The notes below the pieces were generated by a model. It saw nothing but the letters and a program-made list of their open reading frames with translations. It was not told the DNA's origin and did not search any database. The position numbers and the translations under genes were made by a program. From assembly GCA_028817895.1 (NCBI GenBank), contig JAPPOQ010000007.1, positions 1 through 64,000 on the forward strand: 64,000 nucleotides of DNA. The letters are read 5' to 3'. Numbering within the stretch: position 1 is the stretch's first letter; the number at the start of each line of letters is the position of its first letter. This stretch comes from Ahrensia sp. (GTDB lineage Bacteria > Pseudomonadota > Alphaproteobacteria > Rhizobiales > Rhizobiaceae). Of the stretch, positions 18,266 through 28,061 are shown in pieces.

Positions 18266-18526
18266 TGATTTTGTCCATTCTGCGCGAGTGAAAAATGCTC
18301 GTCTGACGCGGAGAAGCTCGAGAAGCGTAGCCGGTGCTACGGTTGAGAGCTTCGACAAAGTTCAGCAGGCTATTTTTCCCGCGCCCGTTCGGGTTCACCA
18401 GAAAGGGCAAATCTGCTGCTTCAAACAGTCTCGCCGTAGCGCAAGCTATGCCTTCGCCTGTTTTCATTGCATCTTCACCCTTTCTGGTGAACAGAATTGA
18501 ACGAAATCAATGGGTGCTGACCCTAG
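18249..18526. mobile_element. MITE-like element with about 31-bp terminal inverted repeats, bounded by TA
   Basis: Left end 18252-18282 and right end 18492-18523 are inverted copies (GGGTCAGGACCCATTGATTT against GGGTCAGCACCCATTGATTT, then TTGTCCATTCTG against CGTTCAATTCTG). Each end is flanked by TA (18250-18251 and 18524-18525), as expected for IS630/mariner-type insertion. A second internal inverted pair lies at 18393-18407 and 18478-18492 (GTTCACCAGAAAGGG). The roughly 272-base element holds no transposase. On the minus strand it can be read as a short segment with LPFLVNPNGRGKNSLLNF, reminiscent of a degenerate P-loop ATPase fragment. It fills most of the 342-base gap between hpaB and the reductase gene; nothing else is seen in that gap. 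Confidence 0.7.
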
Positions 18527-18607
18527 AGCGCCCCGTACTTAGCTTGCATCATCTGATCGCCGGGATTTTGTGAAGTGGCAATGGCTAATGTCGCCGCAAT
18601 GTTCGTT

Positions 18608-20146
18608 TCAGCCCTGCGCCAGCAGGTCGTCGATACGATCGATCTTGGGTTGCTTGTCATAGATGTCGTAATAGGCAGACGCCATCAAAGCAGGAGGTCC
18701 GAAGAAGAAGCGTTCATAGAGCGCCTGCCGGTTGCCAAAACCCGACACGGCAACATCATGCGCCAGACGATAAAGCGCAACGCGGTCGCGGCTCTCCAGA
18801 TTGGCGAGCTGAAAATAAGTCTCGACATCGCCACTCATCTCATTGTGGAAATCGGCCTCTGCCGGGGTTGCCATCAGCGACGACGAGCCGATCAGTTGCA
18901 GGATCTCCACCATGCGCGGATACATTTTGGGGAACATGTTGCGAGACGTGTCGAGCGGGCCACGCAGCGGGATGAAGGTGCCGAACTGGTCTTCATGGGC
19001 TTGCTCTTCAGCGGCGAAAAGGTGACTGCGCACCGTTTCGCACATCATCATGACTTCTGAAATCAGCCCCTTGGTGTGCAAGTCCTTGTCGCGACCGGAT
19101 GCGGCTGCGATCTTGCACATCAGTCCGACCATGAATTCGGCCTTTGCGAGCTTTCCGCAGGCCACCTGATGCATCATATGCACAACCGCATTGGTTGCGT
19201 TGAAGGCCTGATTGCAGAGTTCCGGCTGACCATAGAGGAAGACACGCTCCCATGGCACGAGCACATTCTCGAAAATCACGACGGCGTCCATCTCCTCATA
19301 GCGTGAGGCTAGGGGAGCATCGAAGGTCGATTTGCCCTCATCATAGCTGTCACGACACAGAAGCTTCAGCCCCGGCGTGTTAATCGGCATGGCAAAGGCG
19401 AAGGCAAAGGGGATATTGTCTTCGCTGGCGCGCAAAACGGTGGATGGAAAAACCTCGATCTCGTCGGCAAACGGTCCCAGCGTCGCGAGCAGCCGCGCGC
19501 CGTTGACGATGACGCCATCGGCGGTTTCTTCTACCACCTGCAAAGCCACTTCGCTGGAAAATTTCCCCTCCTTGGCGCGGGCATGATTGAAGGTGGGATT
19601 GACCAGAGTATGGGTCAGCACTTTGTCGTTGGTGCGCACATAATCGTAGAAATCGATCATGTTTTGCGCCATTTGCGCCCCGCCCGGGCCTTTTGTGCCC
19701 TGCGTCAGAAAGTCGGACGCGGCGGCAAAGGCCATAACGGACGCATTTTTGTAGTCGGGCGTGCGACCGAACATGCCGTTCGACCATTTGGCCCATTCAT
19801 AATAGGCGCGTCCCCTTGCCTTCACGTCTTCCTTTGAGCGAGGTCGCTTGAACGCCATGGGGCAACGCCGACCGTCTTCGTCGACATAAGTGATCGCGTC
19901 TTGCCATGTCTCGTCGTGTTGCTTGTCCAAAAAGGAGGCCAGCATGGCCGCACCGCGCGCCATGCCGGGTTCCGCCGTGACATCCGCGATACGCTTCCCA
20001 CGGCTCCACACGTCACGGCCATCGCGTAGACCGGCCAGATACTCTGCGCCGGTCCGAATGCCCGCGCCTAAAGGCATGGTCTTTGCCTGAGCCGCGTCAT
20101 GAGTTTCAACATCATCGACGATTTGGCGTGCTGCGAGGCTGCTCAT
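18608..20146 (-). CDS. hpaB: 4-hydroxyphenylacetate 3-monooxygenase, oxygenase component
   Basis: Two-component flavin monooxygenase of the HpaB/PvcC family that hydroxylates 4-hydroxyphenylacetate to homoprotocatechuate with FADH2 from a reductase. The 512 residues are close to E. coli HpaB (520). Visible features include GAGIRTGAEYLAGLRDGRDV at the N-terminus, TFNHARAKEG, ENVLVPWERVFLYG and a C-terminal FFFGPPALMASAYYD. The substrate is supported by the adjacent hpaEDH genes, though other phenols cannot be excluded. It is 13 bases downstream of the MarR gene, so the two probably share a promoter. Confidence 0.92.
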   Translation of the reverse strand: MSSLAARQIVDDVETHDAAQAKTMPLGAGIRTGAEYLAGLRDGRDVWSRGKRIADVTAEPGMARGAAMLASFLDKQHDETWQDAITYVDEDGRRCPMAFKRPRSKEDVKARGRAYYEWAKWSNGMFGRTPDYKNASVMAFAAASDFLTQGTKGPGGAQMAQNMIDFYDYVRTNDKVLTHTLVNPTFNHARAKEGKFSSEVALQVVEETADGVIVNGARLLATLGPFADEIEVFPSTVLRASEDNIPFAFAFAMPINTPGLKLLCRDSYDEGKSTFDAPLASRYEEMDAVVIFENVLVPWERVFLYGQPELCNQAFNATNAVVHMMHQVACGKLAKAEFMVGLMCKIAAASGRDKDLHTKGLISEVMMMCETVRSHLFAAEEQAHEDQFGTFIPLRGPLDTSRNMFPKMYPRMVEILQLIGSSSLMATPAEADFHNEMSGDVETYFQLANLESRDRVALYRLAHDVAVSGFGNRQALYERFFFGPPALMASAYYDIYDKQPKIDRIDDLLAQG

Positions 20147-20159
20147 GATTGGGCTCCCA

Positions 20160-20615
20160 TTATCCTGTCTTCCGCGTTGACGGCTCTTCGTTCATGTGAG
20201 CGGCGATCTTGCCAAGCGTATTTTCCATGCCGCGCCATTCCGCTTCGCTGACGCTGGCGCGCAGTCTTTCATGAATGTCCTCAGCATGGGGCACCAGCCG
20301 GTCCTGCAAGGCGCGCCCGGCCTCTGTCGCGACCACGAACGTGATGCGACGGTCATCCACGCTGCGCAGTCGCGAGACCAGGCCTTTGTTCTCCAATCGA
20401 TCAATGATGCCGACGAGACTGGGCGCTGGCAGCAATGTGCGTGCGGACAGTTCCGCGGAGGTGACCTTCTTGGCTTCCCACAAGACGCGTAGAACCCGCC
20501 ACTGCTGATCTGTCAGATTGTGGCTGGCGAACAGCTCGCGAAATTCCGGCATCACGGCGTCTAGCGCGCGATGCAGGATCATCGGGAGGGACTGATCGAA
20601 ACTTGCCATGGACAT
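20160..20615 (-). CDS. hpaR: MarR-family regulator of homoprotocatechuate degradation
   Basis: A 151-residue MarR protein resembling HpaR/HpcR repressors. The winged helix is clear: LTDQQWRVLRVLWE, SAELSARTLLPAPSLVGIID as recognition region, then the wing RSVDDRRITFVVAT. In the known system the repressor is released by aromatic intermediates. It is divergent from hpaEDH, and the 97-base intergenic space contains a palindrome suited to a MarR dimer, so it likely controls both directions. The second ATG at 20609 is an alternative start. Confidence 0.9.
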   Translation of the reverse strand: MSMASFDQSLPMILHRALDAVMPEFRELFASHNLTDQQWRVLRVLWEAKKVTSAELSARTLLPAPSLVGIIDRLENKGLVSRLRSVDDRRITFVVATEAGRALQDRLVPHAEDIHERLRASVSEAEWRGMENTLGKIAAHMNEEPSTRKTG

Positions 20616-20617
20616 TC

Positions 20618-20638
20618 ATATGTGCATTATTCACATGT
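20618..20638. promoter_or_regulatory. Candidate MarR/HpaR operator
   Basis: The inverted repeat ATGTG at 20620-20624 and CACAT at 20632-20636 (spacer 7), with a further flanking A/T pair, lies directly upstream of the hpaR start and in the divergent hpaR-hpaE promoter region. Size and symmetry fit a MarR dimer site. Binding is inferred. Confidence 0.5.
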
Positions 20639-20712
20639 TAAGTAAATAGGCGGTGCGTCGCCGAGTCAAGTGCGCGAAAAGCGTTGCAAAAGGGTGAGGG
20701 GGGAGCATCGCG

Positions 20713-22224
<1,512 letters not shown>

Positions 22225-22228
22225 CGAG

Positions 22229-23209
22229 ATGCCCATTCCAGCCCCCATTCTCGACCCGCCTTTCAATATCGTTCGCCTGTCGCATGTCGAATACACGGTG
22301 ACCGATCTCGCGGCCTCGAAAGCCTTCTATGTCGATACGCTGGGTCTGCATCCATCCCATGAGGATGACGACAGCCTTTATCTGCGCGCGATGGAGGAAC
22401 GGGGCCACCACTGCGTTATTCTGCGCCAGGCGTCGCAGGGCCGCGCCCATGTGCTTGGTTTCAAGGTCTGGAGCGAGGACGACCTCGACCTGGCGGAAAC
22501 CTTCTTTGCTGGCAAAGGGCTTCCAACGCAGTGGGTTGAACGGCCCTTTATGGGGCGCACGCTGCGCACGCGCGACCCCTGGGGCATTCCGCTGGAGTTC
22601 TATGCGAGCATGGAGCGGCTGCCATCGATTCATCAGCGTTACAAACTCTACAGCGGCGTGAAACCGCTGCGCATCGACCATTTCAACATGTTCTCGGCTA
22701 ATGTCGATGCGGCGGTGGAGTTCTATGGCGAGATGGGATTTCGCGTCACGGAATATACCGAAGATGAGGAGACCGGGCGCGTCTGGGCGGCATGGATGCA
22801 CCGCAAGGGCGGGGTCCATGATGTCGCCTTCACCAATGGGCGCGGTCCGCGCCTGCATCACGCAGCCTTTTGGGTGCCGACACCGCTCAACATCATCGAT
22901 CTGCTGGATTTGATGGCAACCACCGGCTATGTCGCCAATATTGAACGGGGACCGGGCCGACACGGCATTTCCAACGCGTTCTTCCTCTATGTGCTGGACC
23001 CGGATGGCCACCGCATCGAGATCTATTGCTCGGACTATCAGACGGTCGATCCCGATCTTGAGCCGATCAAATGGGATCTCAAAGACCCGCAGCGTCAGAC
23101 CTTGTGGGGCGCGCCAGCACCGAAAAGCTGGTTTGAGGAAGGCACGTTGTTTGAGGGGGTGGAGCCGGTCGACAGCGTTCTGAAGGCGCAGCCCATCATC
23201 GCGCCATGA
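22229..23209 (+). CDS. hpaD: 3,4-dihydroxyphenylacetate 2,3-dioxygenase
   Basis: Extradiol (meta) ring-cleavage enzyme of the type I vicinal oxygen chelate fold, 326 residues with two VOC modules (about 18-130 and 150-290). The metal triad is visible as His in RLSHVEYTV, His in RLHHAAFWV and Glu in HRIEIYCSDY. This matches the Fe/Mn HpaD type of Brevibacterium and Arthrobacter rather than the LigB-type E. coli HpaD. The start is the ATG at 22229, 4 bases after hpaE; the open frame extends into hpaE but lacks support. Confidence 0.93.
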   Translation: MPIPAPILDPPFNIVRLSHVEYTVTDLAASKAFYVDTLGLHPSHEDDDSLYLRAMEERGHHCVILRQASQGRAHVLGFKVWSEDDLDLAETFFAGKGLPTQWVERPFMGRTLRTRDPWGIPLEFYASMERLPSIHQRYKLYSGVKPLRIDHFNMFSANVDAAVEFYGEMGFRVTEYTEDEETGRVWAAWMHRKGGVHDVAFTNGRGPRLHHAAFWVPTPLNIIDLLDLMATTGYVANIERGPGRHGISNAFFLYVLDPDGHRIEIYCSDYQTVDPDLEPIKWDLKDPQRQTLWGAPAPKSWFEEGTLFEGVEPVDSVLKAQPIIAP

Positions 23210-24012
23210 CACTTTCGCAGACACAAATTGATGCTGCGGCGGAAGACTTGTTCCAGGCCGAACGAGACCGCACACAGATCGGCCTTCTGTCGAAGCGCTT
23301 TGAAGGGCTCGACATGGATGGTGCCTACGCCATTCAAGACGCTCTGGTTGCTCGCAAGCTCGCGGATGGTCGACACATCACTGGCTGGAAGATCGGGCTG
23401 ACCTCGAAGGCGATGCAATCCGCGCTTGGCATTGATGTTCCTGATAGCGGTGTTCTGTTTGACGACATGCATTTTGAAAGCGGTGACACCGTTCCTGCCG
23501 GGCGATTCATCCAGCCGCGCATCGAGGCCGAAATCGCTTTCATCATGAAGTCCGATATCTCAGGAACCGATGTGACGGCCGAAGACATCATCGCGGCGAC
23601 GGAATGCGTTGCTCCGGCAATTGAAATTCTTGACACACGCATCGTTCGTGCGGATTCGGAAAATGGCCAGACCCGAAAAGTGTTCGACACGATTGCAGAC
23701 AATGCAGCCAATGCGGGCATTGTGCTTGGCCAGGAGCGCCATGCCTATGGCAACCACGATCTGCGATGGGTGGGCGCCATCGTTGCACGCGATGGCGAAG
23801 TGGAAGAGACCGGGCTTGGCGCAGGCGTGCTTGACGATCCCGTCACCAGCATGGTCTGGCTGGCGCAGCGGCTTGGACAATATGGACAGTCCATCAAGGC
23901 CGGACAGGTTGTGCTGAGCGGCTCTTTCATTCGCCCAGTCGAATGCCCTTCCGGTACACGCATCGCAGCGGACTTCGGGACGTTTGGCCGCGTCGATTTG
24001 GCTTTTGAATAG
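23206..24012 (+). CDS. hpaH: 2-oxo-hepta-3-ene-1,7-dioate hydratase
   Basis: Adds water to 2-oxo-hept-3-enedioate in the lower homoprotocatechuate pathway. The 268 residues equal E. coli HpaH in length. Typical segments are GWKIGLTSKAMQSALGID, PRIEAEIAFIM (metal-binding Glu residues) and VAPAIEILDTRI. It belongs to the hydratase/fumarylacetoacetate hydrolase fold group; the close relative MhpD is the alternative. It overlaps hpaD by 4 bases. The isomerase and decarboxylase (hpaF, hpaG) and the aldolase (hpaI) are not in the window. Confidence 0.9.
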   Translation: MTLSQTQIDAAAEDLFQAERDRTQIGLLSKRFEGLDMDGAYAIQDALVARKLADGRHITGWKIGLTSKAMQSALGIDVPDSGVLFDDMHFESGDTVPAGRFIQPRIEAEIAFIMKSDISGTDVTAEDIIAATECVAPAIEILDTRIVRADSENGQTRKVFDTIADNAANAGIVLGQERHAYGNHDLRWVGAIVARDGEVEETGLGAGVLDDPVTSMVWLAQRLGQYGQSIKAGQVVLSGSFIRPVECPSGTRIAADFGTFGRVDLAFE

Positions 24013-24015
24013 GCC

Positions 24016-25173
24016 TCAATAGGAACGCGGCATGCCCAGCACGTGTTCTGCCAGATAGCTGAGGATCAGGTTGGTCGAGATCGGGGCAACCTGGTAAAGG
24101 CGTGTCTCGCGAAACTTGCGTTCAATGTCGAAATCCTCGGCAAAGCCAAACCCGCCATGCGTTTGCACGCAGGCTTCCGCCGCAGCCCATGACGCGTCGG
24201 CGCATAGTAGCTTGGCCATATTGGCCTCTTCGCCGGGATTGCCGCCTGATTCATAAAGCCGGAGTGCTTCCTTCAGCATCAGTTCCGCTGCCCGCATCTG
24301 GCTGTAGGCTCGCGCGATCGGAAACTGCACGCCCTGATTCTGACCGATGGGCCTGTCAAACACCTGCCGTTCCCCGGCATAGTTTGAAGCCTTTTCGATG
24401 AACCATTTCGCATCACCCACACATTCTGCGGCGATGAGAATGCGCTCAGCATTCATGCCCGACAGGATGCAACGAAAGCCCTTTCCTTCTTCGCCGATCA
24501 ACGCATCGGCGGGCACGGGCATTTCGTCAAAGAAAACCTGCGTTGTGGCGTGGTTCATCATGGTTCGCACCGGTTGGATCGTCAAAGACGAGCCGCGGAC
24601 CTCGCGCATATCGACCAGAAAGACCGAAAGCCCCTCCGTTTTCTTGGTCACGTCCTCGCGCGGTGTGGTGCGGGCCAGAAGGACCATGAGGTCCGAATGT
24701 TCAGCGCGTGATGTCCAGATCTTCTGCCCATTGACGATATAGCGGTCGCCATCACGCCGCGCCGTGGTGCGAAGTGCGCCAGTGTCGGTTCCGCTAGCTG
24801 GTTCGGTCACGCCAAAGGCCTGAAGACGCAACGAACCGTCTGCGATGGCTGGTAGATATTGACGCTTCTGCGCATCGCTGCCGTGACGCAACAGCGTGCC
24901 CATTGTGTACATTTGGGCATGGCATGCGCCTGCATTGCCGCCGCTGCGATGGATCTCTTCCAGAATGGCCGCACCGGCTGAAAGCGGCAAACCCAACCCG
25001 CCATACTCCTCAGGAATAAGTGCGGACAGATAGCCCGCCTCAGTCAGCGCGCTGACGAATTCTGTCGGATAAGCGCGCTTTGCATCGCACTCCCGCCAAT
25101 AGGGACCGTCAAACTGCGCGCACAGGCGCTCCACCCCCTCTCTTATCTCGCTGTGGTCCAGTTCGTAGCGCAT
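24016..25173 (-). CDS. Acyl-CoA dehydrogenase family protein
   Basis: FAD-dependent alpha,beta-desaturase of an acyl-CoA thioester, 385 residues. It shows IPEEYGGLGLPLSAGAAIL, the flavin-contact FGVTEPASGTDTGALRT, NGQKIWTSRAEHSDL and the C-terminal HGGFGFAEDFDIERKFRE followed by VAPISTNLI. The usual IYEGT motif with catalytic Glu is replaced by YQVAPIS, as in an acyl-CoA dehydrogenase subgroup whose base lies elsewhere. The substrate is unknown. Its start overlaps the CoA-transferase stop (TGATG), so it very likely acts on the product of that enzyme. Confidence 0.85.
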   Translation of the reverse strand: MRYELDHSEIREGVERLCAQFDGPYWRECDAKRAYPTEFVSALTEAGYLSALIPEEYGGLGLPLSAGAAILEEIHRSGGNAGACHAQMYTMGTLLRHGSDAQKRQYLPAIADGSLRLQAFGVTEPASGTDTGALRTTARRDGDRYIVNGQKIWTSRAEHSDLMVLLARTTPREDVTKKTEGLSVFLVDMREVRGSSLTIQPVRTMMNHATTQVFFDEMPVPADALIGEEGKGFRCILSGMNAERILIAAECVGDAKWFIEKASNYAGERQVFDRPIGQNQGVQFPIARAYSQMRAAELMLKEALRLYESGGNPGEEANMAKLLCADASWAAAEACVQTHGGFGFAEDFDIERKFRETRLYQVAPISTNLILSYLAEHVLGMPRSY

Positions 25174-26339
25174 CAGGTTTCGGCAACTCCGCTGAATTCA
25201 CGGCGAATGGCTTCGCCATGTTGATCCAAGGCTGGAACGTCCTGCAAGCCTTTATGATGCGTTGCAACCGGCAGGGCAGCCATGTGCAGATCATTGCCCG
25301 CAAATCGTGCTACCTGTTCATGCAGGAACGGATGCTGCGAAACGTCCTCGACGCTGTTCAGACTGGCATTGGCAATGCGCGTCGCATCGAGCATCTCGGC
25401 CACTTGCGCGCGCGACCTGGTGGCGAACGCAGTCTCAATAATTTCCGTCATGACACCGCGATTGGCAAAGCGGTCCGCATTGTCGGCAAAGCGCGGATCA
25501 GTGGCCAGTTGCGGTTGCTGCAATACGTCTTCGCAGAACTGGCACCACTCTCGGTTGTTCTGGATCGACAAAAGCACCGCGCCATCGGCTGTGCGAAACG
25601 CACCATAGGGTGCGACGAAACTGTGCTCCATTCCGCTGCGTGCCGGAGCGCCGGGACCGTATCGATGCAACAGCAGCGGCATATTCATCCAGTCCGCCAT
25701 CGCATCGAACATGGAAATGGAAAGGTCGACCCCGCGGTCCGTGCGTTGTCGCAACAAAAGCGCGCGCAAAATGGCTCTGAACGCGGTCAGACCGGTTCCA
25801 AGATCGGTGATCGACACACCAACCCGAGCCGGAGCTTCTTGAGTGCCCGTCACAGCGCTGATGCCGCTTTCCGCCTGAACGAGGAAATCATAGGCCTTCT
25901 TCTTCGCGGCATCGCCCGTTTCTCCATAGCCGGAGATGGCGCAGGTGATCAGTCCGGGATTGGCTTCGCGCAGGGCAGGGCCGTCAAGACCGTAGCGACC
26001 GATACTGCCCGGTGCGAGATTGCTCAGCAGAACATCCGCGCTGCCTAGTGCATTGCGAAGCAGCGCCATGTCCTCTGGAGATTTCAGATCGAGCGCGATG
26101 GATTGCTTGCCGCGATTGAGCCAGGCGAAGATCGCGCTTTGCCCGTTTGCTCCACGATCATAGCCGCGAGCGAAATCACCCTCAGGGCGTTCCACCTTGA
26201 TGACCCGTGCACCGGCATCGGCCAGCAACAGCCCGCAATAGGGTGCGGCGACGGCCTGTTCGAGCGATATGACAAGCGTTCCTTCAAGCTCTGATCCGAG
26301 CATGTCATCTGCGCTTTCTGCTGAGCCGGCATCATTCAT
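25173..26339 (-). CDS. CaiB/BaiF family (class III) CoA-transferase
   Basis: Moves CoA between a donor thioester and a carboxylic acid. The 388 residues have the family pattern VISLEQAVAAPYCGLLLADAG, VERPEGDFARGYD, LNRGKQSIALDL and VLLSNLAPGSIGRYGLD. The catalytic Asp is expected in GVSITDLGTG. The acid substrate is unknown. It sits between a DAO-type oxidase and an acyl-CoA dehydrogenase with overlaps on both sides, so the three genes look like one pathway: oxidation to an acid, activation to CoA, then desaturation. Confidence 0.85.
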   Translation of the reverse strand: MNDAGSAESADDMLGSELEGTLVISLEQAVAAPYCGLLLADAGARVIKVERPEGDFARGYDRGANGQSAIFAWLNRGKQSIALDLKSPEDMALLRNALGSADVLLSNLAPGSIGRYGLDGPALREANPGLITCAISGYGETGDAAKKKAYDFLVQAESGISAVTGTQEAPARVGVSITDLGTGLTAFRAILRALLLRQRTDRGVDLSISMFDAMADWMNMPLLLHRYGPGAPARSGMEHSFVAPYGAFRTADGAVLLSIQNNREWCQFCEDVLQQPQLATDPRFADNADRFANRGVMTEIIETAFATRSRAQVAEMLDATRIANASLNSVEDVSQHPFLHEQVARFAGNDLHMAALPVATHHKGLQDVPALDQHGEAIRREFSGVAET

Positions 26340-27556
26340 ATGACCGCTTTCTCCAGGAACGGCTCGCCGCGCTCAATGCGGTCAAAGTGGAAGGGCGAAA
26401 GATCGAGGCTGCGATATTCGCCATAGATGAGATGCTCTGCCGTGCCCCGCCCCATGGCCGGCGATTGCTGCAAGCCATGGCCGGAGAACCCGTTTACGAA
26501 GTAAAAATTCTCAACTTCGCTATGCGGCCCCAGAATGGCGTTCTGGTCAAAGGTGTTGAAGGCGTAATGGCCAACCCAGCTGTTTGTTAGGCGGATCGCG
26601 TCAAACTGCGGAATGCGGTGCGCGATCACCGGCCAGACATGCTCTTCCCACAAGGAATGGTCCGCGTCGAAATCGTCATAATCGACCGCCGGGTCATCTG
26701 CGCCGGAAATGGTTGGTGGACAGCCCGCAAGATAGCTTGAACCCGTATCGGTGCGCATATGCACGCCGCTCGGGTCGATGGTCAGCGGCAGATCGCGGTC
26801 GAGCGGCTTTTCGGCTGTAAAGATGAAGCTGTAGCGCTTTCGCGGTTCAACCGGGATATCAATGCCCGCCATGCGAGCAGTGCGCGCCGCACGAGGGCCG
26901 GATGCGTTGACGAGTTTGCCGCAGGCAATGCTTTGCCCGCTGGCAAGTCGGACGCCTTCGATTCGGGTGCCGGACCGATTGCGGTCCATCCCAACCACTT
27001 CATTATGGATGTATTCGACGCCACGTTCGCGGGCTGATCGTCGCCACCAGTCAAACAGTGTTCCGCCTTCGAAATAGCCTTCGTCGATAAGGTTGTGGTT
27101 GGCCGCGATAATGTCATCGAGAAAGTAAAACGGATAATCATGGGCGATCTCGGCCCGGCTCATATGTTTCGTTCCGGCACCGTTGGCTGCCTGAATGGCC
27201 TGGCTTTCCTTCAAAAGTTCAGCGAAATCGGGGTTGTCCGCGAGATACATGTAACCGTAGCTGCGCACCGGAATGTGCGGCACGCGTTCGTCACCCCCGA
27301 AATGTTCGGGCATATTGTTCACAAAGTCGGCGGCGAATTGCGAGATGCGCACATTGATCGCCGCTGAAAACTGCTGGCGCATGCAGGAATTGGTGTGCGC
27401 GGTGGACGAAAATTCGTAGGTTGGATCGCGTTCCACGACGAGAATGGAGCCGTCAAAGTCTTCATTGCTGGCGGCGAACCAGGCCACGGATGAGCCGTAA
27501 ATGGCGCCTCCAATGATCACGATGTCGTAGTGACTTTGTTGGGGCTCAGGCGACAT
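26336..27556 (-). CDS. FAD-dependent oxidoreductase (DAO/glycine oxidase family)
   Basis: Flavin amine or amino-acid oxidase/dehydrogenase, 406 residues. The dinucleotide-binding start is YDIVIIGGAIYGSSVAWFAA, followed by VVERDP. VNASGPRAARTARMAGI and the C-terminal VNGFSGHGLQQSPAMG are conserved in the DAO family (sarcosine, dimethylglycine and similar N-methyl substrates). The substrate cannot be told from sequence. The ATG at 27556 is used; a TTG three codons upstream is also open. It is the first gene of the oxidase/CoA-transferase/dehydrogenase trio. Confidence 0.82.
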   Translation of the reverse strand: MSPEPQQSHYDIVIIGGAIYGSSVAWFAASNEDFDGSILVVERDPTYEFSSTAHTNSCMRQQFSAAINVRISQFAADFVNNMPEHFGGDERVPHIPVRSYGYMYLADNPDFAELLKESQAIQAANGAGTKHMSRAEIAHDYPFYFLDDIIAANHNLIDEGYFEGGTLFDWWRRSARERGVEYIHNEVVGMDRNRSGTRIEGVRLASGQSIACGKLVNASGPRAARTARMAGIDIPVEPRKRYSFIFTAEKPLDRDLPLTIDPSGVHMRTDTGSSYLAGCPPTISGADDPAVDYDDFDADHSLWEEHVWPVIAHRIPQFDAIRLTNSWVGHYAFNTFDQNAILGPHSEVENFYFVNGFSGHGLQQSPAMGRGTAEHLIYGEYRSLDLSPFHFDRIERGEPFLEKAVI

Positions 27557-27612
27557 CGCAGCCAAATCTCAATTTTGTGGCCGCTTATGCCAGCAATCTT
27601 GACGCGAAAGGG

Positions 27613-27903
27613 TCAGTGCTCGCCGTGTCGAATGCCTGCATGTTTCAACGCGTCCTCGGCTGCGACGAGTTGAGACACAAAGGTCAAAACGCGTTCCGCG
27701 TCCACATCACTATTGGCCATGTCTTCGGGCGTGCGACCGTCGAACAGCCGCGACTCGCGTTGCATCCAACTTGCCCCCGCTCTCTCGCCGAAGGCGCGCA
27801 CCGCACCTGATCTGATTTTTGCAAGCATCTGGCGATGCCCGTCGGCATGTTGCGCCCTCGGTTCACCTGTCACAGACTTTTGCATTGGCGGATCAAGCCC
27901 CAT
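27613..27903 (-). CDS. Small protein with DUF2384 (MbcA/ParS/Xre antitoxin C-terminal) similarity
   Basis: A 96-residue protein whose C-terminal half (SWMQRESRLFDGRTPEDMAN, then a hydrophobic helix) resembles the toxin-binding DUF2384 domain of Xre/MbcA/ParS antitoxins, which has a W...L.G.TP pattern. No helix-turn-helix N-terminus is evident and no RES-domain toxin gene is next to it. The start is ambiguous: ATG at 27903, or ATG at 27885 (MQKSVTGEP), with no strong ribosome binding site for either. It is divergent from the YcaO gene. Function is unknown; the similarity is a motif-level judgement. Confidence 0.55.
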   Translation of the reverse strand: MGLDPPMQKSVTGEPRAQHADGHRQMLAKIRSGAVRAFGERAGASWMQRESRLFDGRTPEDMANSDVDAERVLTFVSQLVAAEDALKHAGIRHGEH

Positions 27904-28061
27904 CGCGACCAAGAATCGTCGACCGTCACTGTGACAGTCGCTTCATTGACGGGGCAAGTGAAAACCGCTTTTCCACAGTTCGCGCAATGATCTGCACGCA
28001 AAGCGTGTAGTGTGGAAACACACTGCGTGCCGCGGTCTCGCGGGAGTAGGGGAAGGGCTTT

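Noticed and set aside
18575-19060. Plus-strand frame opposite the end of hpaB
   Set aside because: Antisense shadow of hpaB with no family features.
24016-27556. Assigning the oxidase/CoA-transferase/dehydrogenase trio to the adjacent YcaO cassette
   Set aside because: It is on the opposite strand, separated by a divergent region, and these families are common in catabolism.
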